Part shown: piece by piece, positions 24,569 to 32,351 of the stretch
How the letters are laid out: each line of letters starts with the position of its first letter
How positions within the stretch are numbered: position 1 is the first letter of the stretch
Source of the DNA: Bin87 sp963692995
Lineage (GTDB): Bacteria; Chloroflexota; Dehalococcoidia; Lucifugimonadales; UBA3495
Assembly (NCBI GenBank): GCA_963692995.1
Contig: OY843611.1
Coordinates: 1,116,001 to 1,180,000 of the forward strand
DNA: 64,000 bases
Direction: 5' to 3'
The notes under the pieces: generated by a model
Told to the model about the DNA's origin: nothing
Database searches by the model: none
What the model saw: the letters and a program-made list of their open reading frames with translations, nothing else
Program-made: the position numbers and the translations under genes

Positions 24569-26170
24569 TCAGCCCTTCCGGCTGAGCGGCGTTCCGCTGC
24601 CCAGCCGGTCGCCGGTCTCCGCCGCTACCAGCCGGTTCGCCGCCCGCGCCAGCAACTTCTGCCGGGCGCTGAGAAACTCCGGGTAACGCGGGGTCTGCCA
24701 CAACCTCGGGTCGGCCGGTATCAGGTGGCTCTCCAGCAGCCCCGGATCGGACTGGGCCAGTTGGTTCAGGCACTCGGCGGGGGACTTGCCGGTCAATGAC
24801 CGGGCCGTGCTGACGGTCAGGATCGTCGCGTTGCCGATGGCGTGGGGATCGGCGTCGGCGCTTTTGCCGAAGGTTTGCCGCAATTCGTCGGCGGAAAAGA
24901 TGCAATGCGTGGTCAGTTGCTCCGGCGCGTACCGTCGCAGAGGCAGCCGGGTCAGCCAGTCCCGGGTCGCCGGCCCTTTCAGCAGCGCGTGCCAGACGAT
25001 GTAGTAGCTGCTGCGGTGATACAGTCCGAAGCGGAACTGTTCCGGCTCGGCGAAGGTCTTGCCCAGGCGGGCTTCCCGGCGGGCTTGCAGGGCCGCCCAG
25101 GGCGGGTCGCTGGCGTCGAGGGCGCGCAGATCAGCGTCCAACGCGCTGGCGTATCCGCTGCGGTAAGGGCCGCCGGCCACGGCGCGGAGCAGGTAGATCA
25201 TTCCTTGTCGCCGGTCCGTGGGATCGCGGAAGGCGCCGTTCTGTTGGCTCAGGCGCCGGGCCAGCACGCTGAGGGGCGCGGTGGTCAGCGTCCGGGGATC
25301 GCTGAGGCCCAGCTCGGCGGTGATGGCGTCGGCAATGGCGGCGAAAGTCTGCTCGGCCTGGGCGAAGGCCAGGGCCAGTTGCCCCGGCGACGGGTCGGCC
25401 AGCGCCAGGCCGTGGGGCCGCAGCCGGCCGGTGTGAATGGCCGTCATGGTGCGGATGATGGTGTCCTGGGTAATCACCCGTTCCAGTATGCCCTTGCGGT
25501 GCTGACGGATCAGCCGGCGGAACTCGGTCAGGGCGTCGGGCCAGCGGGCGGCGATCCAGGCCATGGCGATGTCGTTGCGGGTCAGGGGACGGCCGCTGGT
25601 GTTGATGCGCCGGAAGATTTCCAGCACGGCGGCGCTGTCCAGTTCCGGGTCGATTTCCTGCACGGGCAAGGCGCGGTCCCGGATGCTGTGGAGGCGGCTG
25701 AGCCGCAGCAGGCACTCGTCCTGTTGGGCGGCGAAGTCCCGGCTTGGGGCCGAGCGCTGGCGCCAGGCGGCCAGGGCGGCCCGGTCGTCGGTGAGGACGG
25801 CGGTTACGGGGAGCCAGCCGGGGCGGCGTTCCAGTTCGCCCGGTTTGGGGTAGCCGAAAATGTCGCGGAGGGGATCGAAGCACAGGTCGGTGGGCGGCGG
25901 GGCGGTTGCGTCGTCGTAGAAGGGCGGCGCGTGGCCCAGAGCGGCGGCGTAGATGCTGGCGAGGCGCTGCTGTCCGTCCACGATGAGGTATTGGGGGCCG
26001 CCCAGGGCGGGACGCTGCCGCCACAGGGTGATTATTCCGATGGGATAGCGCCGGTAGAGGGACTCGATCAGTTCCAGGGCCCGCTGGCGGGACCAGGCGT
26101 AGCCGCGCTGGAAGGGGGGCAAGCGGATGGAGCCGTCGTGCATTCCGGCGATGAGTTGGCTGATTTCCAT
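24569..26170 (-). CDS. DUF262 protein (GmrSD-like, type IV restriction-related)
   Basis: 533 residues. The N-terminus carries the DUF262 signature: RLPPFQRGYAWSRQRALELI, YPIGIITLW and LIVDGQQRLASIYA, the ParB-like NTPase pocket with the D-G-Q-Q-R motif. A helical middle follows (IFRRINTSGRPLTRNDIAMA). The C-terminus (HCIFSADELRQTFGK, AIGNATILTVSTARSLTGKS, then an R-x-Y-P-E-F-L-type end) matches the GmrD/DUF1524 HNH region in layout, but the usual H-H-I-F-P-x3-L reads HCIFS, so the nuclease site looks altered. GmrSD enzymes cut modified phage DNA in an NTP-dependent way. This gene follows a 228-residue unknown by 37 bases and is the core of a leftward operon that I treat as a candidate defence module. 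Confidence 0.85.
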   Translation of the reverse strand: MEISQLIAGMHDGSIRLPPFQRGYAWSRQRALELIESLYRRYPIGIITLWRQRPALGGPQYLIVDGQQRLASIYAAALGHAPPFYDDATAPPPTDLCFDPLRDIFGYPKPGELERRPGWLPVTAVLTDDRAALAAWRQRSAPSRDFAAQQDECLLRLSRLHSIRDRALPVQEIDPELDSAAVLEIFRRINTSGRPLTRNDIAMAWIAARWPDALTEFRRLIRQHRKGILERVITQDTIIRTMTAIHTGRLRPHGLALADPSPGQLALAFAQAEQTFAAIADAITAELGLSDPRTLTTAPLSVLARRLSQQNGAFRDPTDRRQGMIYLLRAVAGGPYRSGYASALDADLRALDASDPPWAALQARREARLGKTFAEPEQFRFGLYHRSSYYIVWHALLKGPATRDWLTRLPLRRYAPEQLTTHCIFSADELRQTFGKSADADPHAIGNATILTVSTARSLTGKSPAECLNQLAQSDPGLLESHLIPADPRLWQTPRYPEFLSARQKLLARAANRLVAAETGDRLGSGTPLSRKG

Positions 26171-26207
26171 GTTGGGGGCCTCCGGTTTCCGGCGGGCGGG
26201 TTGACGG

Positions 26208-26894
26208 TTATTCCGGCGCGGCGGCCAGTTCGCCGGCGGCCAGTCGCTGGCACAGCGCTTCTTGCAGTTCCGTCCAGTTCACGTGGGCTTGCCAGCCGTA
26301 GAGTTTGCCCGGCGCGGCCCGCCACGCGGAGAGGGGCGTCAGCCATTCCTGTTCGACGCAGTAGTCCCAGATGGCTTGATCCCACTGGGGCAGGGCGATC
26401 AAGCCCGTCTCCCGGCGCAGCCGTTCGCCCAGCAAGCGCGGGCCGTGTTCCGGCGCTTCGCTGAACAGCCAGCCGGAGTAGTTTTCGTCCGCCGCGGCGT
26501 CGGCGGGCGGGGTGAAGTTGGCGCGGGACGGCGCTTGCCCTGGGGGCATTAGCAGCAGATGGTGTTGCCCCGGCAGCGCGGTCAAGGGCCGCTGCCAGCG
26601 TTGGGCGCGGGTTAGCGGCTGCAAGTTCAGGAAGGTTTTCCAGGGCGCCGCGCCGCCGCCGTCGGGGTAAAGGGTTCCGGTATGGCTGGGGCCGGCGGCT
26701 CCGAAGTGGCTGCGCAGGCTTTTGATGGTGGCGGTGGGGCCGATTACGGAGAGGAAGGCCAGGTTTGAGCCGTCCAGCGCCCAGGCGTCGCAGAGGGCGC
26801 TGACGCCGGCCACGGCGAAGTTCCACGCGACGGCTGGCTCCCCCTGGGCAGTCTCGGCAGTTGCGGTGGCAGTTGCGTTCTCGTTCTCGTTCAC
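26208..26894 (-). CDS. Unknown partner of the DUF262 protein
   Basis: 228 residues from a GTG at 26894. After a Thr/Ala/Glu leader it reads WNFAVAGVSALCDAWALDGS, FLSVIGPTATIKSLRSHF, then a middle rich in Trp and Pro, and EQEWLTPLSAWRAAPGKLYG with a C-terminal helix. No family recognised. The GTG overlaps the TGA of the 58-residue gene upstream (GTGA), so the two are translationally coupled, and the DUF262 gene begins 37 bases downstream. Context therefore suggests it works with the DUF262 protein, perhaps as specificity or control subunit. Confidence 0.7.
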   Translation of the reverse strand: MNENENATATATAETAQGEPAVAWNFAVAGVSALCDAWALDGSNLAFLSVIGPTATIKSLRSHFGAAGPSHTGTLYPDGGGAAPWKTFLNLQPLTRAQRWQRPLTALPGQHHLLLMPPGQAPSRANFTPPADAAADENYSGWLFSEAPEHGPRLLGERLRRETGLIALPQWDQAIWDYCVEQEWLTPLSAWRAAPGKLYGWQAHVNWTELQEALCQRLAAGELAAAPE

Positions 26895-27067
26895 CGGGCG
26901 GGCCTCCGCAGGGTCGCGGCCTTTTCCGTTGCGTCGCCGCCGAAGCGGGCCAGGCCCAGCTGGGTCAGCAGGTCCCGGGGCGCCGGGCTTTCGTTAATCA
27001 GCGGGACAATGGCGCGGCGGGGCGCCGTGGTCGCCGGGTGGTGGTGGGCGTTGCCAGGAAGTTTCAT
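26891..27067 (-). CDS. Small coupled protein upstream of DUF262 partner
   Basis: 58 residues: MKLPGNAHHHPATTAPRRAI, then VPLINESPAPRDLLTQLGLA and a basic end. GGAG with AGGAGACT spacing precedes the ATG, and its stop overlaps the GTG start of the 228-residue gene. The coupling is the best evidence that it is a real gene. A short antitoxin-like or leader peptide role is possible; nothing in the sequence decides. Confidence 0.6.
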   Translation of the reverse strand: MKLPGNAHHHPATTAPRRAIVPLINESPAPRDLLTQLGLARFGGDATEKAATLRRPAR

Positions 27068-27119
27068 GTGAGTAGTCTCCTTTTCCGGCGCGGTGGCCGG
27101 GCAATCTGTCGGGTAGATG

Positions 27120-28256
27120 TCAGAAGGGCGGCGGGTCGGCTACGGCCGCGTCGTCGGCAGCGTTGGATGGGGGGATTACGGTGGCGCCGGCGTTCAGCAA
27201 CGCCTGCCGCGCGTCGATGCTGGCGCAGTCCAGGTTGGACAAGTCCGCGCCTTGCAAGTTGGCGTTACGCAGGTTGGCGCCTCGCAAGTTGGCGTTACGC
27301 AGGTTGGCGCCTCGCAAGTTGGCGTCCCGCAAGTCCGCGTTATGCAAGTTGGCGCCTCGCAAGTCGGCCTGCCGCAAGTCGGCGTCGTCCAAGCGGGCGT
27401 AGCTCAGGTCGGCGTGGGCGGCGTCGGCCCGGCGCAGGTTGGCGCTCAGCAAATAAGCTCCGCGCAGGTCGGCCTTGGTCAGGTCGGCCTCAATGAGGGT
27501 AGCGTCGTTGAGCTGGGCGCCTCGGAGCAGGGCGTTGCGCAGGCTGGCGTTCTGCAAGTCGGCGTCGTTGAGGGTAGCGGCCCGCAGATTGGTCCGGGCC
27601 AGGCTGGCGTAGGTCAGGTCGGCGCGGTAGAGGATGGCCTTGCTCAGGTCGGCGCAGCTCAGGTTCGCGCTGGGGAGGTTGGCGTCGGTCAAGTTGGCGC
27701 AGTTCAGGTTGGCGTGGGGGAGTTTGGCGTCGGTGAAGTCGGCGCCGGTAAGGTCCGCGTCGGTCAAGTTGGCGGCGGCGAGGCGGGCGCTAGACATTTT
27801 GGCGTGAGCGAGGTCGGCGCCGGCCAGGTTGGCGTCGGTCAGGTCGGCGTCGGGCAAGTCGGCGCCGGCTAGTTTGGCGTGGGGGAGGTAGGCGTGGGAA
27901 AGGTCGGCGCCGGCGCCGTCGGCGCTGGCTAAGTCGGCGTTGGTGAGATTGGCGCTGGTCAAGTCGGCGCCGGGCAATAGGGCGTCGGACAAGTCGGCGC
28001 CGGCCAGGTTGGTTCCGGTCAAGTTGGCGTAGGGCAGGTCGGCGCCGGCTAGTTTGGCGGCGGTCAAGTCGGCGCAGGTCAAGTCGGCGCCGGAGAGTTT
28101 GCCGCTGGTCAAGTCGGCATGGGACAAGTCGGCGCGGGTCAAGTCGGCGCCGGAGAGGTTGGCGTCGGTTAGGTCGGCGTCGGACCAGTCGGCGCCGTAG
28201 CGGTTGAGGTTGGTTAGGTTCGCAATCGCTTGGGCTGGCTCATTGGCGTTGTTCAT
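27120..28256 (-). CDS. Pentapeptide-repeat protein
   Basis: 378 residues. After a leader (MNNANEPAQAIANLTNLNRY) nearly the whole protein is A-(D/N)-L-x2 repeats, about 65 units (for example ADLTDANLSGADLTRADLS), ending with DASIDARQALLNAGA-like sequence and an acidic tail. Such proteins fold as right-handed quadrilateral beta helices; some (Qnr, MfpA, AlbG) mimic DNA and protect gyrase, others are effectors of unknown role. AAGGAGCCAG precedes the ATG at 28256; a longer start at 28322 has no such site. The start lies inside the end of the 591-residue unknown gene (17-base overlap), indicating one operon. Confidence 0.9.
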   Translation of the reverse strand: MNNANEPAQAIANLTNLNRYGADWSDADLTDANLSGADLTRADLSHADLTSGKLSGADLTCADLTAAKLAGADLPYANLTGTNLAGADLSDALLPGADLTSANLTNADLASADGAGADLSHAYLPHAKLAGADLPDADLTDANLAGADLAHAKMSSARLAAANLTDADLTGADFTDAKLPHANLNCANLTDANLPSANLSCADLSKAILYRADLTYASLARTNLRAATLNDADLQNASLRNALLRGAQLNDATLIEADLTKADLRGAYLLSANLRRADAAHADLSYARLDDADLRQADLRGANLHNADLRDANLRGANLRNANLRGANLRNANLQGADLSNLDCASIDARQALLNAGATVIPPSNAADDAAVADPPPF

Positions 28257-30015
28257 CTGGCTCCTTGGCTCCGCAAGATGGGTTGGTCTCCGGAACTTTT
28301 CCCGCTGGCTGGTCGGCGGCATTGGACGGGTCGGCGTGGGTTTGGGCCGGGGTAGCGGCGGCGGCTTCGGCTTCGGCGGCGGCTTCCGCGCCTTCCGCCT
28401 GCGTTTTTGCCAGCCAGTGCCGGATTTCCGCCGCTCGGCCCGTGGTCTCCAGCCACTCCCGCAACCGCTCTCCCAGGGCCTGGGCCTCCTCCGACGATAA
28501 TTTGAGGCAATAGCCCACCACCGCCGCCAGCGCCGCCCCGGCCATGGCGTCGCCGTCCTGGGGCAGCCAGATCATCCGATGCCAGGAGTTGACCGCCGCC
28601 AGCGGCTCCGTCAACCGCGGGGAACGGGGGAAGAAGTTTCTTGACAATTCCCGGAATTCTAGGGCAAAGGCGGCCCGATCACCTTCCAGCAGCCGCGTCG
28701 CCAGCGCGCGCATCTGGTCGGAATACTGTTCTGAGGTCATTTCTTCCGGCGGGTCGTGGTGGGGCCAGTAAGCGGCGAAGAGCGTGTCGCGCAGCGCGGC
28801 TACGTCTCCGTCGTAGCCCTCGGCCAGCCAGACGCACTCGTCATAGAGTTCGCCCAGGAAGGCGGCGTTGGCGGGAGTGACGCATTCGCCGGTGGTTCCG
28901 TCGGGCGCCGCAACCTTGACCCGGATAGTGATGGACTGGGCGCGCCGGTGGATTTCTTCCGGCCAAAGTTCCCGCGTGGGCAGGCCATGGTTGCGTGTCG
29001 GGTCGTATTCCAGCTTTTGGCTGTCCGGGCCGACGATGGCGATGCCGGCTACGGTCAGGCTGGGCGGCGGCTCGGTTGGCGCCGGATTATCCGGCCGGTT
29101 CCGCCACTTTGGACGTTGTTCCACCGGAGCGTAGCCCGCGGCGGGATTGGCGTAGAGCGCCATGGCGAGGGTGTAGTCCAAGCAGTATTCTTGGGAGTTG
29201 GGGTTGGAATTGTCGATGTGGGCGGGCTGGGCTGGCGCGTTGACGTAGATGTCCGGGGCTTCCCGGTCGGCCCGCCAGCCGGTCCAGTAGGGACGCTGGC
29301 GGATGGCGGCGTAAGTCTCCGCCGATGGTTGGGTTTCGGCTTCGGCGTTGTCGTCGCCGGTCGCCGACCGGATTTGAGTCCACACCCAGAGTTCCTGCGC
29401 TTCCTGCTGTTCTTGCAGCTCCGCCCAGCCGTCGGCTTCCAGGATGCACCACGCCCGGCCCGAATGGCTGACGAAACTGCACGGCAAGTCGGCGCGGTCG
29501 TTCCAGTCAATGTTGTATTCAATGCGATAGCGGCGGGCGCCGCTCCAGTGGGGATAGGCCGGCTCCGGTTCGGGCAAGTGGATTTCCCGCGCCATCTCGA
29601 CGCCGGGGCCGGAACCGGCGCTTTGGAACAGTTCGTAGATCACGCCCTGGCAGCGCAGCAACTGGCCGGTCGTCGCGCTGTTCGGCAGCCGGCGCTGCGG
29701 AGCGGTTCGGGGCTGTCCGGCGATGCCGCCGATGACGCCGACTTCCAACGCCCGCGGGCGGTCGGGAAAGGCCAGGGTTTTTATTTGGTCGCCGTTGATT
29801 CGGACCGGCGCCGGGTAGTATTCCAGCATCTGGGCCAGCCGGTCGGCGCCGACGGGGGCCGTGGTAGTTTGGGTGTCGCTGCTGATCACAAACTCGTCGC
29901 CGGCCGGGGCGATGATCAGGCGCAGGGGCTGTCTGGGCCGGTCGGGCTGCTGCGGCCAACGCAAGAGCCGGTGCAAGCCGTTCAGGGATGCGATGTTGGC
30001 GGTGGGACTGGTCAT
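28240..30015 (-). CDS. Large unknown protein heading the DUF262 operon
   Basis: 591 residues from the ATG at 30015, which has AAGGAGG upstream. The N-terminus (LNGLHRLLRWPQQPDRPRQP, LRLIIAPAGDEFVISSD) looks alpha/beta. The middle is Trp/Tyr-rich (RYRIEYNIDWNDRADLPCSF, QRPYWTGWRADREAPDIYVN). The C-terminal 150 residues are helical (DQMRALATRLLEGDRAAFAL, SEEAQALGERLREWLE) with an Ala/Glu-rich tail. No catalytic motif or family is recognised. It overlaps the pentapeptide gene by 17 bases. With the downstream DUF262 genes it forms a compact leftward set. Confidence 0.7.
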   Translation of the reverse strand: MTSPTANIASLNGLHRLLRWPQQPDRPRQPLRLIIAPAGDEFVISSDTQTTTAPVGADRLAQMLEYYPAPVRINGDQIKTLAFPDRPRALEVGVIGGIAGQPRTAPQRRLPNSATTGQLLRCQGVIYELFQSAGSGPGVEMAREIHLPEPEPAYPHWSGARRYRIEYNIDWNDRADLPCSFVSHSGRAWCILEADGWAELQEQQEAQELWVWTQIRSATGDDNAEAETQPSAETYAAIRQRPYWTGWRADREAPDIYVNAPAQPAHIDNSNPNSQEYCLDYTLAMALYANPAAGYAPVEQRPKWRNRPDNPAPTEPPPSLTVAGIAIVGPDSQKLEYDPTRNHGLPTRELWPEEIHRRAQSITIRVKVAAPDGTTGECVTPANAAFLGELYDECVWLAEGYDGDVAALRDTLFAAYWPHHDPPEEMTSEQYSDQMRALATRLLEGDRAAFALEFRELSRNFFPRSPRLTEPLAAVNSWHRMIWLPQDGDAMAGAALAAVVGYCLKLSSEEAQALGERLREWLETTGRAAEIRHWLAKTQAEGAEAAAEAEAAAATPAQTHADPSNAADQPAGKVPETNPSCGAKEPDEQRQ

Positions 30016-30134
30016 GGCTGCCTCCTTGGGGCGTTGCGGTGGGGCCGGCATTGCCTCCTCTGGGGCGTTGCGGCGGGGCGAACAGATACCGCACCGGGTG
30101 GTGAACGCCGGCATTGCCGCCCTGGGCGTTGCGG
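30016..30134 (-). repeat. Threefold-repeated leader containing ribosome-site-like sequence
   Basis: On the leftward strand, CCGCAACGCCC is followed by CAGAGGAGGCAATG or close variants at three places (about 30016-30039, 30049-30073, 30112-30134). The copy nearest the gene supplies AAGGAGG before the real ATG; another also carries a good AGAGGAGG with an ATG in the same frame. The duplicated leader could provide alternative starts. Confidence 0.6.
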
Positions 30135-30210
30135 CGCGGCGGGGTTAAAAGCAAATCCGGCCCGGTCGCAACCGAGCCGGAAGTCCGGCGGAAGACGCTG
30201 ATCCCGGCCG

Positions 30211-30984
30211 CTATTCCGGCTGTAGATCCCGCTGGTCGAACTGGAACCACCGGACCACGCCCTGGGCAATCAGCGCGTCCACCGCGTGGTCGTTGCGCAG
30301 GCTGATGATGAGGGGCGTCGCGTTCAGCCCGGTGAACTTGGTCAGAAACTCCGCGTTGCGCTGCGCCCGTTGGACGTCCCGGAGGTCGGCGGTGTACGAT
30401 GCTTCGCCGGCCAGGTAGAACTCGGCGCCGGCCGGGTCGCGGACTTGGATCACCAGGTCGGCGTTGTAGAAGCTGCGGCGCTGGCCGAAGGGAATGTCCG
30501 CCGCGTCGTCCTGCCGGCGGACCAGCTCCCGCAGGTCGGCGCCGTCCAGCTGGGCGATGATGCGGCAGCCCAGGCTGGCGGCGATGTCGTCAGCCCGGTC
30601 CCGGGCCAGACGCCCCGCCACGTGGCCCTTGAGATCGCCCAGGTCGTCGGTGATGCGCTGCAAGCGGTGGGTTACGGCGGCGTTGAACTCCCGCTGTTCT
30701 GCGTTGAACTGCTTTTGCTCTGCGTTGAACTGCTTTTGATCCGCGTTGAACTGCTTTTGATCCGCGTTGAACTCCTGCTGCTCCGCTATGAAATTCGTGA
30801 CGTTGACGTTGAACTGCTGCTGCTCCGCTATGAACTTCGTGACGCTGGCGGCAAACTGCGCAAACCGCTCCGGCAACTGCCGCAGCTCGTCGGACAGCAC
30901 CAGGCTGCGAACCTGTTCCAGAAAGGCGGGGTCTTCTTGCAGCGTCCGCATCAGGCGGAGCTTTTCCGATTCATTTAGTGTCAT
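30211..30984 (-). CDS. Coiled-coil protein with PD-(D/E)XK-like C-terminal domain
   Basis: 257 residues from the ATG at 30984. ILTD-like N-terminus (LVLSDELRQLPERFAQFAAS), then a coiled coil of exact heptads (FNADQKQFNADQKQFNAEQK), then a domain with SFYNADLVIQVRDPAGAEFY and LAGEASYTADLRDVQRAQRN, placing an Asp and a downstream Glu-x-Ser as in degenerate restriction-endonuclease folds. Same architecture as 11748-12599 and 62811-63407. The Lys of a canonical (D/E)-x-K is replaced, so nuclease activity is doubtful. Upstream (30985-31116) is a GC-rich stretch with short repeats of CCGTCGGAGG. Confidence 0.75.
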   Translation of the reverse strand: MTLNESEKLRLMRTLQEDPAFLEQVRSLVLSDELRQLPERFAQFAASVTKFIAEQQQFNVNVTNFIAEQQEFNADQKQFNADQKQFNAEQKQFNAEQREFNAAVTHRLQRITDDLGDLKGHVAGRLARDRADDIAASLGCRIIAQLDGADLRELVRRQDDAADIPFGQRRSFYNADLVIQVRDPAGAEFYLAGEASYTADLRDVQRAQRNAEFLTKFTGLNATPLIISLRNDHAVDALIAQGVVRWFQFDQRDLQPE

Positions 30985-31116
30985 GGCATTAGTTCCATCT
31001 CGATAACGCTTGACTTCCGATTGTAGCACCGTTGTGGCACCGTTGGAGGTCGTCGGGGGCCAATCAAAGGCCGTCGGAGGCCGTTGTAGCACCGTCGGAG
31101 GCCGTCGGAGGCCGGA

Positions 31117-31506
31117 TCAGCCCTGGGCCATAGCCCATTCGTAACACTCGGCGCACACCGCATACCCTTGCGGCTCGGACCCCCAGGGCAGCGTGGCCCA
31201 CAATTGTCGGGTCTGGCCGTCATTGGTGACGAAGTGCGGCCCGCGACGGCCCGGCGGCGGCGCTCCGTAGCGCGTTGCCAATATCAATGCCGCCGCCGGA
31301 ACCGCGTCCGATAACGAACAGCGCGGCAAACCGGAGATTATTCCAATCTCCATAATGCTATTTACCGCCTGCTGCGCGGCCTTCGGCCATTGGCTGAAAT
31401 TGTCCCGTCGCTCCGGCTTCTTCCCGTGCATCAAGGCGCAGAGCGCCCGCTCCGCCGCGTCTCGTAGGTCCCGCAACTTCTCTTCCGGGAGCAAGTCATT
31501 CAGCAT
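31117..31506 (-). CDS. Hypothetical protein A of a tandem paralogue pair
   Basis: 129 residues. LPEEKLRDLRDAAERALCAL opens with a helix; IMEIGIISGLPRCSLSDAV, LATRYGAPPPGRRGPHFVTN and the ending YAVCAECYEWAM are shared in order with the neighbouring gene at 31613-32041. The conserved Cys-x2-Cys at the end (CAEC) suggests half of a metal site, perhaps completed by dimerisation. Family not recognised. The pair is separated by 106 bases, both leftward. Confidence 0.7.
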   Translation of the reverse strand: MLNDLLPEEKLRDLRDAAERALCALMHGKKPERRDNFSQWPKAAQQAVNSIMEIGIISGLPRCSLSDAVPAAALILATRYGAPPPGRRGPHFVTNDGQTRQLWATLPWGSEPQGYAVCAECYEWAMAQG

Positions 31507-31612
31507 CAGTCCCTCCGTGGGTGGATGTCATTTCGGCGGTTGGCGGCGGCGTTTGCGCCAAGGGGTCGGCAACCGTACCCGCTGCCGGATCGCAATGCCG
31601 TCGGCGGCGGGA

Positions 31613-32041
31613 TCAGTCGGGCAGCATGGCCCATTCGTGGCACTCGGCGCATACGGCGTGCCGGCGCAACTCCGGGTCCGACTCCGATTTCCGGCTCCCG
31701 TAGAGCCACCACACCCGTCCGCCGTGGGCGGCGAAGTGCGGCTCCGGATGATCCGGCCACTTGGCCCCGTAGCGGGTTATCAGCTCCGCCCTCCGCCGGG
31801 GATCGGTCAGGGCGCAAGGCTGCAACCCGGCGACTAGCCCAATTTCTATAATGAGGCGGGTCAGATCGGGCCAGTCCACGGGGGGCCGGCGGGCTTCGTT
31901 CCGGCTGAAATCGGGCCACTGCCGGCTGATTTGCGCCTGTTGCAACCGTCGCAGCAGGATCAGGGACCGCGCGGCCCTTTTCTGAATGTCTCGCAACCGC
32001 TCTTCCGGGTGGCTGGCGCTTTGGTTAGGGTCGTCTGCCAT
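31613..32041 (-). CDS. Hypothetical protein B of a tandem paralogue pair
   Basis: 142 residues from the ATG at 32041. HPEERLRDIQKRAARSLILL, LIIEIGLVAGLQPCALTDPR, ELITRYGAKWPDHPEPHFAA and the ending HAVCAECHEWAML match protein A element by element. The pair clearly arose by duplication but has diverged to roughly 40 per cent identity by eye. Its ATG overlaps the stop of the upstream 75-residue gene (TGATG), so they are translationally coupled. Confidence 0.7.
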   Translation of the reverse strand: MADDPNQSASHPEERLRDIQKRAARSLILLRRLQQAQISRQWPDFSRNEARRPPVDWPDLTRLIIEIGLVAGLQPCALTDPRRRAELITRYGAKWPDHPEPHFAAHGGRVWWLYGSRKSESDPELRRHAVCAECHEWAMLPD

Positions 32042-32268
32042 CAGCGTTCTTGCCCCTCTTCCGGTGTGGCCGGCTCTAGCGGCGCTGCTTCCGTCTGCTG
32101 AGCCACCGTGGGCCAGCAGCCCATGGCCCGCTGCGCCGCCTCGTCCAGCTCCGGGTTCCGGTATTCCAAATAGCAGCCGTACCAGTCGCAGCGCTCCGCT
32201 ACGCAATCGTACTGGGCCGCCGCGCCTTGGTCCTCACGGCGCCGGCCTTTCACCATGCTTCCGGTCAT
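32041..32268 (-). CDS. Small Cys-containing protein coupled to paralogue B
   Basis: 75 residues from the ATG at 32268: MTGSMVKGRRREDQGAAAQY, then DCVAERCDWYGCYLEYRNPE and a Glu/Pro-rich end. Three Cys within twelve residues suggest metal binding or disulphides. AGGAGGAG stands just before the ATG; an alternative earlier ATG at 32337 lacks one. Function unknown. Confidence 0.6.
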   Translation of the reverse strand: MTGSMVKGRRREDQGAAAQYDCVAERCDWYGCYLEYRNPELDEAAQRAMGCWPTVAQQTEAAPLEPATPEEGQER

Positions 32269-32351
32269 CAGTTCTCCTCCTGGCCGGCCGCTTGACGCCG
32301 ACCTCCCAATGCTGGCCGCGACGCTTTCCGCCGCCAATCAAACTTCGCTGC

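Noticed and set aside
24842..26464. A 540-codon + strand frame opposite the DUF262 gene
   Set aside because: No domain; antisense to a recognised family member.
28756..30201. A 481-codon + strand frame opposite the 591-residue gene
   Set aside because: Shadow composition; the leftward frame has a strong ribosome site and overlap with the pentapeptide gene.
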